DNA of 64,000 nt, taken from an uncultured Duncaniella sp. GTDB taxonomy: Bacteria > Bacteroidota > Bacteroidia > Bacteroidales > Muribaculaceae. The notes beneath the pieces were generated by a model. That model worked only from the letters and a program-made list of their open reading frames with translations. It had not been told where the DNA came from and did not search any database. The stretch spans positions 1 to 64,000 of the forward strand of contig CAJUCI010000012.1 of NCBI GenBank assembly GCA_910584825.1, in the 5' to 3' direction. The stretch's first letter is position 1. Each line of letters begins with the position of its first letter. Positions 43,203 through 50,477 of this stretch are shown here, in pieces. A program made the position numbers and the translations under genes.

Positions 43203-43222
43203 TTCTTTAGGTGTAGTTATGT

Positions 43223-43822
43223 TCAGTATCCGCAGGGGATGCCCGGGATAATGGTTGCGAATATTATTTTCAAGTCTCCTATGAAGGAGCGGTTGTCGAG
43301 GTATTGCAGGTTGATTCTGACCTTGTCGGGGAAGATGACGTTGTCGTTATAGGCGACAGGGTCGGGATGGGCGGCGAGGAGCTCCTCCTCGTTGCGGTAT
43401 TTGAGCGTGGCCGGGCCTGTGATGCCGGGTCTGAGCCGGAGCACCCGTCGGTCGTCACCCTCGAGACGGTCGGCATAGCCGGGCACGTCGGGGCGGGGCC
43501 CTACGAAACTCATGTCGCCGCACAGCACGTTCCACAGCTCGGGTAGCTCGTCGAGCTTCCAGTGGCGCAGGGTGGCACCGAGCGGGGTGATGCGCGAGTC
43601 GCCGGCCACACTGACTGTGGAGCCGGAGTGGGCGGGAATCATGGTGCGGAACTTGACCATCGTGAAGAGCTTGCCGTCGCGCCCCACGCGCTGCTGGCGG
43701 AACAGCACCGGCGCACCGGGCATCCTGACGGCTATGAGTATAGCGATGACAAGCATGAGGGGCCACAAAAATATGAGGCCTATCAACGAAACTGTTCTGT
43801 CAAAGATTTGTTTCAATGTCAT
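43223..43822 (-). CDS. Undecaprenyl-phosphate sugar-1-phosphate transferase, small PglC-like
   Basis: A 199-residue monotopic phosphoglycosyl transferase. The reentrant membrane helix is LIGLIFLWPLMLVIAILIAV (about 13-32), followed by PVLFRQQRVGRDGKLFTMVKFRTM, the DELPELWNVLCGDMSFVGPRPDVP catalytic block (Asp-Glu-type dyad region) and LRPGITGPATLKYRNEEELL. The size matches the catalytic-only PglC/WcaJ-C class. It primes the lipid carrier for the oligosaccharide. It is the first gene of a three-gene operon with the aminotransferase and dehydratase. Confidence 0.92.
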   Translation of the reverse strand: MTLKQIFDRTVSLIGLIFLWPLMLVIAILIAVRMPGAPVLFRQQRVGRDGKLFTMVKFRTMIPAHSGSTVSVAGDSRITPLGATLRHWKLDELPELWNVLCGDMSFVGPRPDVPGYADRLEGDDRRVLRLRPGITGPATLKYRNEEELLAAHPDPVAYNDNVIFPDKVRINLQYLDNRSFIGDLKIIFATIIPGIPCGY

Positions 43823-43933
43823 GGAGTCAGGCTGGGCAGATGGCAGAAGCCCCTGCGGAGCTTAGTTTTTAGATTGTGCTACTATTTATGCGCTTTTAGA
43901 TGTCAAGGCGAGTCATGACTCGGTTTGGGAGTA

Positions 43934-43941
43934 CAAATGTA
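43934..43941 (-). promoter_or_regulatory. -7 promoter element of the Pgl-like operon
   Basis: The reverse strand reads TACATTTG, giving a leader of about 105 nt before 43822. A perfect 14-bp palindrome CGAGTCATGACTCG (43909-43922) lies just inside the transcript. Confidence 0.55.
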
Positions 43942-44048
43942 CAAAAAGTTTATTAAATCTGCGAATGCTCAAGTGATATTTTTCAAAGAAATTTTCACTT
44001 GTGATGCAAATTTAACATATAAAGATAATATTATACAAATATCTTGGC

Positions 44049-44056
44049 TAAATTTG
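44049..44056 (+). promoter_or_regulatory. -7 promoter element of the SIMPL gene
   Basis: TAAATTTG lies 32 nt before the ATG at 44088. Confidence 0.6.
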
Positions 44057-44087
44057 TGGCCACTAACGCATAAAAACATCACGTATT

Positions 44088-44783
44088 ATGAACATGAACA
44101 AATCGATTGTAGCCGCCGCGCTCATAGCGGTAGGCATGGTGATTGTAGGTTTCACCCTCAAGGCGGGAATTGACAATATCGCGTTTCGCGACAGGGAGGT
44201 GACCGTGCGCGGCCTGGCCGAGCGCGAGGTGCCCGCCAATCTCGTGACCTGGCCCATCGCCTACAGCATCGCCGGCAATGACCTCGGCACTATCTATGAC
44301 CGTGTGAATGAGAACAATGAGAAGATTGTGAAGTTCCTGACATCCAACGGCATCTCGCAGGATGAGATTTCGGTGAACCCGCCGGATACGTATGACGCTA
44401 CGTCTAACCGCTATCGCTCTGACTCGTTCAGTTACAATTATTCAATCAACTGCACCGTCACGGTCACAACCAAGAAGGTCGACAAGGTGCGCGAGCTGCT
44501 CAACCGTCAGAGCGAACTGCTGAAGGAGGGTATCGCATTCTCCAACTCCTATATCAACTATCAGTTTACCGACCTCAACAAAATCAAGCCTGAGATGATA
44601 GCCGAGGCTACAAAAAATGCCCGCGCGGCGGCTGACCAGTTTGCAGCCGACAGCGAGAGCAAGGTGGGTAAAATCAAGACCGCTTCGCAGGGTCAGTTCT
44701 CAATCGACGACTCCGACTCCTCAACCCCCTTCATCAAGAAAGTCAGAGTGGTATCGACAATCGTTTACTATTTGGAAGACTGA
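44088..44783 (+). CDS. SIMPL (DUF541) domain protein
   Basis: A 231-residue envelope protein with an N-terminal signal or anchor (about residues 5-27, SIVAAALIAVGMVIVGFTL). It is followed by a SIMPL/DUF541 domain: REVTVRGLAEREVPANLVTW, NNEKIVKFLTSNGISQDEIS, a strand-rich centre and ATKNARAAADQFAADSESKVGKI near the C-terminus. Family members form periplasmic oligomers; physiological roles are poorly defined. It has its own promoter and terminator and is independent of the flanking polysaccharide genes. Confidence 0.85.
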   Translation: MNMNKSIVAAALIAVGMVIVGFTLKAGIDNIAFRDREVTVRGLAEREVPANLVTWPIAYSIAGNDLGTIYDRVNENNEKIVKFLTSNGISQDEISVNPPDTYDATSNRYRSDSFSYNYSINCTVTVTTKKVDKVRELLNRQSELLKEGIAFSNSYINYQFTDLNKIKPEMIAEATKNARAAADQFAADSESKVGKIKTASQGQFSIDDSDSSTPFIKKVRVVSTIVYYLED

Positions 44784-44821
44784 GAAGAAAATTAAAAATG
44801 AAAAATTAAGAATTAAAAATG

Positions 44822-44858
44822 GGCTTCGCCGTACTTTTTGGCGAAGCCTATTTTTTTT
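44822..44858 (+). terminator. Terminator of the SIMPL gene
   Basis: A 9-bp stem GGCTTCGCC/GGCGAAGCC is followed by TATTTTTTTT. The AT-rich sequence before it resembles the AAATTAAGAATTAAA intergenic repeats. Confidence 0.85.
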
Positions 44859-44894
44859 AACTCCAAGTAGATGGTTTTGGTTATATAGTTCCCT

Positions 44895-45686
44895 TTATGA
44901 CTTTATAATTTGTTTCCAAAGACCTGTCTTGGCATCCAATGAGTGATGGGTGTTTGTTGAGCTGGAACTTGGAAGAGTAATGACACGGATGCTTTTAGGG
45001 AGTTTGGATGAATCTACATAGGCCATGAAGTAGTCTGATGCAGCTTTGCCATTTAATCCAATAGTGTGTAGTTTCGGATGTTGTGATACAAATTCTGATA
45101 TGTCATTCGCAATGGGATTCGATATGTCAGAATCAAGGCTGCTGTCTCTATTTGCCGATTTGAGAACATCCCATAATGCTATATGGTGTCTCTTTAGCAA
45201 ACGGATTCTATCCTCATAAATGACGGGCAATGTGTCATTAAATATCCTTGAAACGATTGCCCAAAACTGATTGCCACGATTGGCATAATATTGTTGTGTC
45301 TGCAAGGATACTTTACCCGGTAAGGTGCCCAATATAAGAATCTCTGAATCAGAGTCTGCGACAGGTGCTAATCCATTTGTCAGGGCTATAGCTGACGGGA
45401 TTTTAGGGGTGACGGTTTGACGCCGCCTTATTTCCAAAGTGGTCGTTTGTCCTCTCTTGTTGTTTGAGTGTGTTATATACCAAGAGGTACCTTTTCCGCC
45501 GGGTTGCTCTGCGTTAGGAATCTTGCCTGCTCGCAGCAGTTTACGGAATGGCAAACCATTGCCGGCGTGTCTTAAAGCTCCATTCTTATCCAGATAGATG
45601 GATATTTCGTTGGCTTCCACACGATATTGTCCCGTGGATTCGAGGTATTTATCAATCAGCGAAATAATTCTATTTATATCAGCCAT
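44895..45686 (-). CDS. Hypoxanthine/uracil-DNA glycosylase-like protein with extra N-terminal domain
   Basis: A 263-residue protein whose C-terminal ~150 residues match the family 6 (HDG-like) UDG fold. Motif 1 is ILGTLPGKVSLQTQQYYANRGNQFW (117-142, split), followed by the family-type LWDVLKSANRDSSLDSDI (171-188), IGLNGKAASDYF and motif 2 LPSSSSTNTHHS (238-249). Such enzymes remove deaminated purines (deoxyinosine) from DNA. The N-terminal ~100 residues form a separate small domain (DINRIISLIDKYLESTGQYR, then LRAGKIPNAEQPGGKGTSWY) with no certain match, possibly a winged-helix or DNA-reading module. The gene is markedly more AT-rich than its surroundings and follows the small acidic gene by 2 nt, so the two look like a transferred pair. 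Confidence 0.78.
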   Translation of the reverse strand: MADINRIISLIDKYLESTGQYRVEANEISIYLDKNGALRHAGNGLPFRKLLRAGKIPNAEQPGGKGTSWYITHSNNKRGQTTTLEIRRRQTVTPKIPSAIALTNGLAPVADSDSEILILGTLPGKVSLQTQQYYANRGNQFWAIVSRIFNDTLPVIYEDRIRLLKRHHIALWDVLKSANRDSSLDSDISNPIANDISEFVSQHPKLHTIGLNGKAASDYFMAYVDSSKLPKSIRVITLPSSSSTNTHHSLDAKTGLWKQIIKS

Positions 45687-45688
45687 AG

Positions 45689-45922
45689 TTATTCTATCCC
45701 AAGAAATTTTTTCATAATATCGTCCTCGTCATCAAAGAGGTCGAGCAAGTCTTTAGTGGTTTCAATCTCATTTTCCAAAAAGATGGTTTCATCCACTTCC
45801 TCAGCTGACGGCATAGAGTAATCTCCAGTTGCGATTGGAGATGAAAGCACATTGTTAAGTTGACTTTCACGTGCTTCAAGATACTCTTCAAGCCCTTCTC
45901 GTTCGATATCGTTACTATTCAT
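45689..45922 (-). CDS. Small acidic protein of unknown function
   Basis: A 77-residue strongly acidic protein with patches such as EREGLEEYLEARESQLN, SAEEVDETIFLENEIETTKD and LLDLFDDEDDIMKKFLGIE. It is predicted to be largely helical and to lack membrane segments. Its stop lies 2 nt before the start of the DNA-glycosylase-like gene, so the two are co-transcribed. The charge could mimic DNA or provide a docking partner; no family is recognised. The AT-rich composition matches its partner and not the neighbourhood. Confidence 0.65.
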   Translation of the reverse strand: MNSNDIEREGLEEYLEARESQLNNVLSSPIATGDYSMPSAEEVDETIFLENEIETTKDLLDLFDDEDDIMKKFLGIE

Positions 45923-45953
45923 GCATTTGCCATCGGAATTTGTGGATGTAACT

Positions 45954-46063
45954 GTAGGAGCGACGGCTTTAGCCGTCGATATGGGATGAGTTGGCTAACT
46001 TAAATCAGTGAATTATTGGCTGATACGTAGCTTCATATCGACGGCTAAAGCCGTCGCTCCTAC
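45954..46063 (+). repeat. 110-bp palindromic element, copy B
   Basis: Full copy of the element described at 22543, beginning GTAGGAGCGACGG and ending CCGTCGCTCCTAC, with core TAAATCAGTGAATTATTGG. It lies just upstream of the AT-rich glycosylase module. Confidence 0.85.
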
Positions 46064-46099
46064 AGTCAGGCAACACCCTCGCATAGCGATGCCAATTAT

Positions 46100-46699
46100 T
46101 CATTCTTCATTCTTCTCGCACCTGAGGTGCAGGTAGCCGCCGGGGAGGGTGGAGAGGACGGTGGTGCGGCAGCCGCGGCGGCAGGAGGTGAGCGAGGGGA
46201 GGTTTGACTCGGATATGGTGGCTTCCATCATAAGTCCGGCTCGCGCAGAGATGGCTGCGCCGAGACTCCACATGCGGGTGCCTATGCCGTGGCCTGCGGC
46301 TGACTCGGATACGATTAGTCCGTGAAACGCTTTGCCTATGAAGAAGCACCGCAGGAAGTGGTAGCCGACAATTTCATTCCCTTTGGTGACTTTGAGCATC
46401 ACGAATGAGTGCCCCGAGGCCATGCGGCGCAGGGTGGCGGCGTCAAACGGGTGTGGGTCAAACCATTGCTTGCGCTCCAGCGGTATGGATGTGAGGAATG
46501 CCGAGAGTCTTTCGGCGTCGTCTGGGGTGACGAGCGACCATTCTATGCTGTCGTCGGTTGCGATGTGACGTGCCTCTTCCTCGGCGATGGATTTGATGCG
46601 CGGATAGCGCGCTCGCACGAGCGAGGAGTTGACGGCCTCGACCCCGCGCCATATCCACGGGCATGAATGCTTGAGTTTTACGAGCAGGGAAGTCAGCAA
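46100..46699 (-). CDS. GNAT-like acetyltransferase, uncertain start
   Basis: About 199 residues if it starts at the TTG at 46699. The core contains FVMLKVTKGNEIVGYHFLRCFF (a GNAT beta4-like strand, split), then LIVSESAAGHGIGTRMWSLGAAISARAG, in which GHGIGTRM resembles the acetyl-CoA loop Q/R-x-x-G-x-G/A. The frame continues upstream to another TTG at 46768, but that stretch only translates the AT-rich TTTAAAAT repeat (reading KFSILNFKF). The same peptide appears before an unrelated glycosyltransferase, so I leave it out. The gene is bracketed by two 110-bp elements. Substrate unknown. Confidence 0.55.
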   Translation of the reverse strand: MLTSLLVKLKHSCPWIWRGVEAVNSSLVRARYPRIKSIAEEEARHIATDDSIEWSLVTPDDAERLSAFLTSIPLERKQWFDPHPFDAATLRRMASGHSFVMLKVTKGNEIVGYHFLRCFFIGKAFHGLIVSESAAGHGIGTRMWSLGAAISARAGLMMEATISESNLPSLTSCRRGCRTTVLSTLPGGYLHLRCEKNEE

Positions 46700-46702
46700 G
46701 GC

Positions 46703-46755
46703 GAATTTAAAATTTAAAATGGAAAATTTAAAATGCTTGGCAAGCCAGGCGATTA
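46703..46755. repeat. TTTAAAATGGAAAATT half copy plus GGCAAGCC core
   Basis: AATTTAAAATTTAAAATGGA is followed by TTGGCAAGCCAGGCGATTAA. It is related to 48056-48195 and 10853-10950 and abuts the 110-bp copy C. Confidence 0.55.
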
Positions 46756-46768
46756 AATTGGGGAGCAA

Positions 46769-46878
46769 GTAGGAGCGACGGCTTTAGCCGTCGATATGTG
46801 ACGAATTGGCTAACTTAATTCGGTGAATCATTGGCTGATACGTAGCTCCATATCGACGGCTAAAGCCGTCGCTCCTAC
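46769..46878 (+). repeat. 110-bp palindromic element, copy C
   Basis: Full copy in the same orientation as the others, with core TAATTCGGTGAATCATTGGC. It sits between the glycosyltransferase stop (46890) and the GNAT-like gene. Confidence 0.85.
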
Positions 46879-46889
46879 CTGCGTCGCTC

Positions 46890-48050
46890 TTATTGCTCTA
46901 CAAACTTAAATTCTTTGTAGAAGTCTTTGAGGCATTGGATTACGTAGGGACGGGAGAAGCGGGTCTCGACGTTGGTGCGGGCGTTACGGCCAATCGCCTT
47001 TCGCTCCTCGTTCGTGAGGCTGAGAATGTCGATGATGGCGCGGGCAAGTGGCTCGACAGTGCGGGGCGGTACGATAAGTCCGTTCTCGCCGTGAGTGATT
47101 ATCTCGCGCGAGCCGTTGATGTCGGTGACTACCGATGGCAGATACAAGGCTCCGGCCTCGAGCACGACGTTGGGAAATCCTTCGCGGTAGGAGGGGCATA
47201 CAAGAAGGTCGGCCGCGAGCAGCCAGGGCCTTACGTCGCCGGTCCATCCGCCCGAGAGGTGTATATGAGGCTTCCCGGCGATGGTTGAGAGCGGGATGTC
47301 CTCTTTACCCCCCTCGATGTCGCCCACCATTATCAGATGAATCTCGGTGTCGGGCATGGCGCGGCGGACAATGGGCAGAGCCTCAAGGAGTTCGTGCAGA
47401 CCTTTGTCGACTACGAAACGGCCTATGAATACGAGTACGAGGGCATTGTCGGGGATGTCAAACCTCCGTCGCAGCTCCTTGGCCTCGGAGCGTAACTCGG
47501 GGGTGGGAGAGTAGTGGTCGAGGTCGACTCCGCGCACGTTACCGTGGCCGAGCACTCGCACGGGTTTTCGGGTGATGCCGTTGTTGATAAGGTCGGAGCG
47601 TACACCCTGTCCCTCGGCTATGACGTTGGTGGCGCATGCGCATGTGAGGCGGTCGGTGAGCGTGAGCAGACGGCGTTTAAGCCCTGTGGCCGTAGGGAAT
47701 AGGAGCCCCGTAAAGGTATGCACACGCACCGGCACTCGGGCTATGCGGCCGGCCATCATGCCAAGTAGTCCGGCCTTGGGTGTCATGGTGTGGAGCATGT
47801 CGGGCCGTTCGCGGCGCAGCACTTTGACTAACCGCCAGAGTGACACGAGGTCGGAGAGGGGGGATATGTCACGCCGCATGGCCACTCCGATGGTGCGCAC
47901 CCCCTCACGTTCGCCCAGGGCGGCGAGCGAGCTGTCGGGCGAGGCGAGGGCTATGATTTCATAGCCCTCGTTGTCGCGTAAATCGGACAGGACTCCACGG
48001 CAGAAGGTGTCGAGCGACAGCCCCACCGTGGCCATACGGATAAGCTTCAT
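46890..48050 (-). CDS. Glycosyltransferase family 4
   Basis: A 386-residue GT-B enzyme. It starts MKLIRMATVGLSLDTFCRGV and has RPDMLHTMTPKAGLLGMMAG in the acceptor domain. The C-terminal donor domain carries LVFIGRFVVDKGLHELLEAL, HLSGGWTGDVRPWLLAADLLVCPSYREGFPNVVLEAG (E-x7-E motif), split over residues 275-312, and GENGLIVPP. I start at the ATG at 48050: the frame continues upstream, but that stretch is translated intergenic repeat. It is the last gene of the exopolysaccharide cluster. Donor and acceptor are unknown. Confidence 0.88.
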   Translation of the reverse strand: MKLIRMATVGLSLDTFCRGVLSDLRDNEGYEIIALASPDSSLAALGEREGVRTIGVAMRRDISPLSDLVSLWRLVKVLRRERPDMLHTMTPKAGLLGMMAGRIARVPVRVHTFTGLLFPTATGLKRRLLTLTDRLTCACATNVIAEGQGVRSDLINNGITRKPVRVLGHGNVRGVDLDHYSPTPELRSEAKELRRRFDIPDNALVLVFIGRFVVDKGLHELLEALPIVRRAMPDTEIHLIMVGDIEGGKEDIPLSTIAGKPHIHLSGGWTGDVRPWLLAADLLVCPSYREGFPNVVLEAGALYLPSVVTDINGSREIITHGENGLIVPPRTVEPLARAIIDILSLTNEERKAIGRNARTNVETRFSRPYVIQCLKDFYKEFKFVEQ

Positions 48051-48055
48051 GGGAA

Positions 48056-48195
48056 TGGAAAATTTAAAATTTAAAATGGAAAATTTTTGGCGAGCCAAGC
48101 GGCAAGCCGATTATAAAATTTAAAATGGAAAATTATCCCTCGCAACGCTTTTTTGCGAAGCCAATTTTCCATTTTAAATTTTAAATTCTAAATTC
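48056..48195. repeat. TTTAAAATGGAAAATT palindrome with GCGAAGC core
   Basis: Two AATTTAAAATGGAAAATT units, a GGCGAGCCAAGCGGCAAGCC segment and a central CCCTCGCAACGC...GCGAAGCC are answered by TTTTCCATTTTAAATTTT. It interrupts the gene series between the DUF5683 gene and the last glycosyltransferase. Confidence 0.65.
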
Positions 48196-48196
48196 T

Positions 48197-49153
48197 TTAG
48201 AACGTAAGTGAGACGCCGATGGCGGGGGTGATGGTGGTGTTGGGGTCGTAGACGAGTGTGGGAGCTACGGCCATGCTGAAGTCTGAGGCCTGTTTCTTGC
48301 GTACGATTACCTGACGGGGGCCTTTGGAGATGGCGGCGTCGAGGAGGTTGTAGATGTAGAGTCCGGCGGCACTGTAGATTGCGATGTTGCGGAATGTGCG
48401 CCAGCTGCGCGACTTGCTTCGGTAGCTGTGGATGTATGTAGCGTCAGGGTTGTTGGGATTGTCGGCGATGGCTTTGTCACGGTCTTTGGCATACTGTGAA
48501 CGGCGGTGCTCGCACCAGATGGCGGCCACGGCGCAGACAGCCTCGCCTCCCCAGATGCAGTAGGCCTTGGTGGTCTGACCCTTATAGTATTGGCCGAGAC
48601 CGGGGATGATGGAGCGCACGAGGGCCTGGGCGTTGTAGGAGCGTGTGAAGTCGCAGTCATCGAAGTCGGGCACAAGTCCGTCCTCGCGGTTTGACACCTC
48701 AAAGAGCTGATAGAGAGTGTAGTCGTATGACTCGTCGACATTGTCGTCAAAGCTGACGTACTCGTCAACAAGACGGGCATAGAATGTGGCGGGTTTCGCG
48801 CCTGAGAAGGTCACCTTGTAGTCGCGGGTGATGCCTTTGGTGGCCTCGGGGTCGTTGGGGAGGGAGCGTTCGAGCGTGGCGGGTGACGAGAGCACCTCGA
48901 CCGACGCGTCATCGTCAGAGAGGCCGTAGGTGCCGGCGAGGTATTCCACGAGCGGCTTGGTCGACTCGTTGCGGAGCTGGGCGAGGTCGCCGTTGAAGGT
49001 CTCGAACTTCACGAAACTGTAAGTCTCGTTGGTGCGCTCCTTGTTGAGGTCGTTTACCCCCTTGATGGCCCAGCGGGGTTTGTCCTGGGCTGCGGCCGAG
49101 ACGCTGACGAGCGCGAGCACGGCGATGAGGAGAAGGTGGGAAAGTGTTTTCAT
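48197..49153 (-). CDS. DUF5683 domain protein
   Basis: A 318-residue secreted or membrane protein. A signal peptide (LSHLLLIAVLALVSVSAAAQ) precedes about 170 polar residues. Then comes the DUF5683 hallmark ALVRSIIPGLGQYYKGQTTK (about 182-201), where a glycine-rich hydrophobic hairpin resembles TM2-type segments. A second hydrophobic segment follows (FRNIAIYSAAGLYIYNLLDA), ending in a strand-rich TPAIGVSLTF. Function is unknown, but the family is widespread in Bacteroidetes. It overlaps the upstream glycosyltransferase gene by four bases. Confidence 0.8.
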   Translation of the reverse strand: MKTLSHLLLIAVLALVSVSAAAQDKPRWAIKGVNDLNKERTNETYSFVKFETFNGDLAQLRNESTKPLVEYLAGTYGLSDDDASVEVLSSPATLERSLPNDPEATKGITRDYKVTFSGAKPATFYARLVDEYVSFDDNVDESYDYTLYQLFEVSNREDGLVPDFDDCDFTRSYNAQALVRSIIPGLGQYYKGQTTKAYCIWGGEAVCAVAAIWCEHRRSQYAKDRDKAIADNPNNPDATYIHSYRSKSRSWRTFRNIAIYSAAGLYIYNLLDAAISKGPRQVIVRKKQASDFSMAVAPTLVYDPNTTITPAIGVSLTF

Positions 49154-50262
49154 TTGGTGTGATATGATTTGTTATTTATTATTGACGTGTAGAGGTCGAG
49201 ATGGGCGCGGGCGGTCAGGGAGATGTCAAACTGCGCCGCGCGCGTGATGCCTTTGTCAGACATCTCGGCATATAGTCCGGGATTGGATATGAGGGCGTTA
49301 ATCTGCTCGGCGAGAGCCTTGTGGTCGCCGATGGGGAACTGCAGCGAGCTGTCGCCGACGGTATCGGCCACGCCGGGAGCGGATGACACGACGAGGGGGG
49401 TGCCCGAGGCCATAGCCTCGATGGTCGAGAGGCTTAGCCCCTCGTGATGAGTGGAGAGCAGGGCGATGTCGGCCTCACGGTAGAGTGACGGTATGTCGGA
49501 CGCGTTTCCGAGAAACTTCACCCTGTCGGCCACGCCGAGAGACTCGGCATAACGCATGGCCTCATCGCGGGTAGGGCCGTCACCGGCATAGGTCAGGGTG
49601 ACGTTGTCGGGCAAAACGGTGAGTGCGCGGAGGGGTGTCAGGTGGTCTTTCTGCGGACGGAAGGCGGCGACCATAAGGATACGCACCGGGGTTGTGTTGT
49701 CAGAATCATAGCTACGGTCGGAGCATGAGCGTCCGGCAAATGCGGTAAGGTCGATGCCGTTGGTTATCGTGGATATGCGTGGTACGAAATCGGGGCCGAG
49801 GGTGTCGGCAAGCGATAGCTCAACGGGTTTGCTGCAACATACGATATGGTCATATCTCCCGTACATCCAGCGGTCTAACGGCCTATACCAGCCCCAGGAA
49901 CGGCGGCGGTTGTCGGTGTTGTGCTCGGTGGTCACGAGTCGGGTCGAGGCAGGTCGGCCTGCAAGTGCGGCATACAGCTGGGGCGAGGAGTTGTGGGTAT
50001 GGACTATGTCGTAGTCGCCTGTCTGAAACAGTTTTTGCAATCTCTTAACCTGCATCGGGTTATACATCTCGCGATAACCGTTGCCGAGGATGTGTACCGT
50101 CACGCCGCCGTTGCGTACAGCCTCTAAGAATGGTGAGTCCGTGCCGTCAAACAGCGCAAGGTGCGCATCGACCCCTGCGCTCACAAAGCGCGGAAGCAGC
50201 TGCGAGACGAGCCTTTCGGCTCCCCCCTGTCTCATCGATGTTATGACGTGCAAGACCCGCAA
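49150..50262 (-). CDS. Glycosyltransferase family 4
   Basis: A 370-residue GT-B enzyme. MRVLHVITSMRQGGAERLVS is the classic family start (GGAE). The donor domain has ILMVAAFRPQKDHLTPLRAL, VKFLGNASDIPSLYREADIALLSTHHEGLSLSTIEAMASGTPLV (E-x7-E), split over about 240-285, and a GVADTV loop. It lies in the exopolysaccharide cluster, coupled to the DUF5683 gene, and is preceded upstream by a gap with copy D of the 110-bp element. Confidence 0.9.
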   Translation of the reverse strand: MRVLHVITSMRQGGAERLVSQLLPRFVSAGVDAHLALFDGTDSPFLEAVRNGGVTVHILGNGYREMYNPMQVKRLQKLFQTGDYDIVHTHNSSPQLYAALAGRPASTRLVTTEHNTDNRRRSWGWYRPLDRWMYGRYDHIVCCSKPVELSLADTLGPDFVPRISTITNGIDLTAFAGRSCSDRSYDSDNTTPVRILMVAAFRPQKDHLTPLRALTVLPDNVTLTYAGDGPTRDEAMRYAESLGVADRVKFLGNASDIPSLYREADIALLSTHHEGLSLSTIEAMASGTPLVVSSAPGVADTVGDSSLQFPIGDHKALAEQINALISNPGLYAEMSDKGITRAAQFDISLTARAHLDLYTSIINNKSYHTK

Positions 50263-50267
50263 AATGG

Positions 50268-50304
50268 GAAAATTAAAAATTTAAAATGGAAAATTTAAAA
50301 TTTT
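50268..50304. repeat. TTTAAAATGGAAAATT half copy
   Basis: AAAATTAAAAATTTAAAATG and AAAATTTAAAATTTTT follow the start of the neighbouring glycosyltransferase. The complementary half is absent. Confidence 0.5.
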
Positions 50305-50353
50305 TGGTGTACTGAGTGGCTGAGGCTGGTGATTAAACTAATATGGTTTGGCT

Positions 50354-50463
50354 GTAGGAGCGACGGCTTTAGCCGTTGAGATGGCGCGAATAGGCTAACT
50401 TAATTCAGTGAACTATTGGTTGATACGTAGTTTCATATCGACGGCTAAAGCCGTCGCTCCTAC
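50354..50463 (+). repeat. 110-bp palindromic element, copy D
   Basis: Full copy with one change in the left arm (AGCCGTTGAGATG instead of AGCCGTCGATATG), so its terminal repeats are slightly imperfect. The core TAATTCAGTGAACTATTGG is conserved. Confidence 0.85.
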
Positions 50464-50477
50464 CTTGTAGCTTCCTA

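Noticed and set aside
43909..43922. Perfect 14-bp palindrome CGAGTCATGACTCG as an operator
   Set aside because: It is a single occurrence inside a leader and too short to separate from chance; it is noted only with the promoter entry.
45689..45922. Antitoxin of a toxin-antitoxin pair
   Set aside because: The partner is a DNA-glycosylase-like enzyme, not a known toxin family, and the small protein has no DNA-binding motif. Co-transcription alone is not enough.
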